From a virus: 22,505 nucleotides of DNA. The notes under the pieces were generated by a model. That model saw nothing but the letters and a program-made list of their open reading frames with translations. It had not been told where the DNA came from and did no database searches. The stretch is from positions 1 to 22,505 of the IMG/VR virus record IMGVR_UViG_3300011432_000190. The stretch is one strand, 5' to 3'. The position numbers were made by a program, and so were the translations under genes. Shown piece after piece: positions 21,986-22,505 of this stretch. Position 1 is the first letter of the stretch. Each line of letters begins with the position of its first letter.

Positions 21986-22122
21986 TAGGAAATCAAAAGC
22001 GACAACATCCACACGGCCAGGCCGGCGGCGACGAGGTTGATTTTTGACGGGACGCCGAGCGCCGCGGCGACGAACAACGCAAACGCGAGCAAATGCAGAA
22101 TCGCGACAATCGTCAACGTCAT
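21985..22122 (-). CDS. 45-residue membrane protein with two hydrophobic segments
   Basis: Short gene with a strong GGGGAGGG ribosome site, an ATG at 22122 and a TAA at 21985. Translation gives MTLTIVAILHLLAFALFVAA, a short polar turn GVPSKINL, then a second hydrophobic segment VAAGLAVWMLSLLIS. The start overlaps the small terminase stop (ATGA) and the stop overlaps the next gene (TAATG). A tiny hairpin membrane protein of this form can be holin-like or unrelated; position next to terminase does not decide. Confidence 0.8.
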   Translation of the reverse strand: MTLTIVAILHLLAFALFVAAALGVPSKINLVAAGLAVWMLSLLIS

Positions 22123-22505
22123 AACATCCCTCCCCATTTACTGACTGGCGTCGCCGAGCTCGGCGCCGGCGCGCGCGCCGCCGGGAGTCGCGCGACTTTT
22201 GCGCGGCCCGACGGCGTCAATCCGAGCTCGGACCAGAGTCGATGACAATGGCCGAGCGCGCGATCGGCGACGTCGATGTACGGCGACACGCGCGCGACGC
22301 CGTCCCGGACTTTGACGACGCCGTCCTTCCGGAGTTTCGCGCGCGCCGCGAGGTACGCGCTCCACTCAAAACAGAGCGAGACGAGCGCCGATCGCTCGGC
22401 CTCGCTGATCAGTCCGCACAATCGCAAGACGGGCGCGACGCGGCGCCATTCCGCGCGCGCGCGCTTGTCGCCGGCGAGCTCGGCCGGCGGTTCGTCAAAC
22501 GAGGC
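22119..22505 (-). CDS. terS: Terminase small subunit, P27 family, N-terminus cut by window edge
   Basis: At least 128 codons are visible to the right edge; the true start lies outside. Reading continues from the edge as FDEPPAELAGDKRARAEWRR, VAPVLRLCGLISEAERSALV, then FEWSAYLAARAKLRKDG, VSPYIDVADRALGHCHRLWS and ELGLTPSGRAKV. This is the P27-type small terminase: proline-start helix, WRR-containing helix, and the final LGLTPSGR motif. It binds packaging signals and directs the large subunit. Genes downstream are the tiny membrane protein and DUF7694 protein. The end is TGA at 22119. Confidence 0.88.
   Translation of the reverse strand, partial: ASFDEPPAELAGDKRARAEWRRVAPVLRLCGLISEAERSALVSLCFEWSAYLAARAKLRKDGVVKVRDGVARVSPYIDVADRALGHCHRLWSELGLTPSGRAKVARLPAARAPAPSSATPVSKWGGML

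Overview
The window is a stretch of a temperate, tailed double-stranded DNA phage with an HK97-type head and a siphovirus-like long non-contractile tail. The evidence is a P27-type small terminase, a large terminase with Walker and nuclease motifs, a capsid protease/major capsid fusion, an HK97-type portal, connectors, a tail tube, a tail assembly chaperone with a probable frameshift, a tape measure and a tail hub. DNA is GC-rich with compact, overlapping genes. The host cannot be named from sequence alone, but the phage attachment site carries the 3' half of a host tRNA-Arg (anticodon CCT) with encoded CCA. Composition and gene style suggest an uncultured soil or environmental Gram-negative-type host; this is a guess.

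Layout, minus strand read right to left: 22505-7089 is the late block. It runs small terminase (cut by the right edge), small membrane protein, DUF7694-like protein, proline-rich repeat protein, 65-aa protein, large terminase, Cys-rich protein, ribbon-helix-helix-like protein, protease-capsid fusion, portal, collagen-like head fibre candidate, head-tail connectors, tail terminator, tail tube, chaperone G/GT, tape measure, tail hub, tail appendage, 97-aa protein. At 6684-7088 is a gene-free attP: a tRNA-Arg 3' half flanked by repeated GGGTACACAC arm-type sites. At 4073-6684, on the plus strand, is the integration module: zinc-ribbon protein, tyrosine integrase and three small genes. At 3955-1, on the minus strand, is the early block: excisionase-like HTH, HTH_36-type initiator with ori-like repeats inside it, then a chain of small coupled genes (membrane protein, lipoprotein, zinc proteins, DUF1064 nuclease-like protein). 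It ends in a chimeric regulator (sigma-region-4-like HTH plus RNA polymerase alpha-CTD-like domain) and an HNH nuclease cut by the left edge.

Phage genes lie on both sides of the attachment site, so this is probably the free (circularly permuted or circular) phage genome rather than an integrated prophage. The left edge (HNH nuclease) and the right edge (small terminase) would normally be neighbours, so much of the genome may be inside the window. No endolysin, holin with convincing signature, replicative helicase or polymerase, or CI-like repressor was recognised. Around nineteen gene junctions overlap by one or four bases (ATGA, GTGA, TAATG, TGATG), implying strong translational coupling.

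Most notable items: the sigma4/alpha-CTD chimera placed where a late-gene activator would be expected; the attP structure; a -1 frameshift site on a run of nine A in the tail chaperone; the protease-scaffold-capsid fusion placed before the portal; the ori-like repeats within the initiator gene; and a tail hub interrupted by about 500 residues of repeated Ig-like modules.
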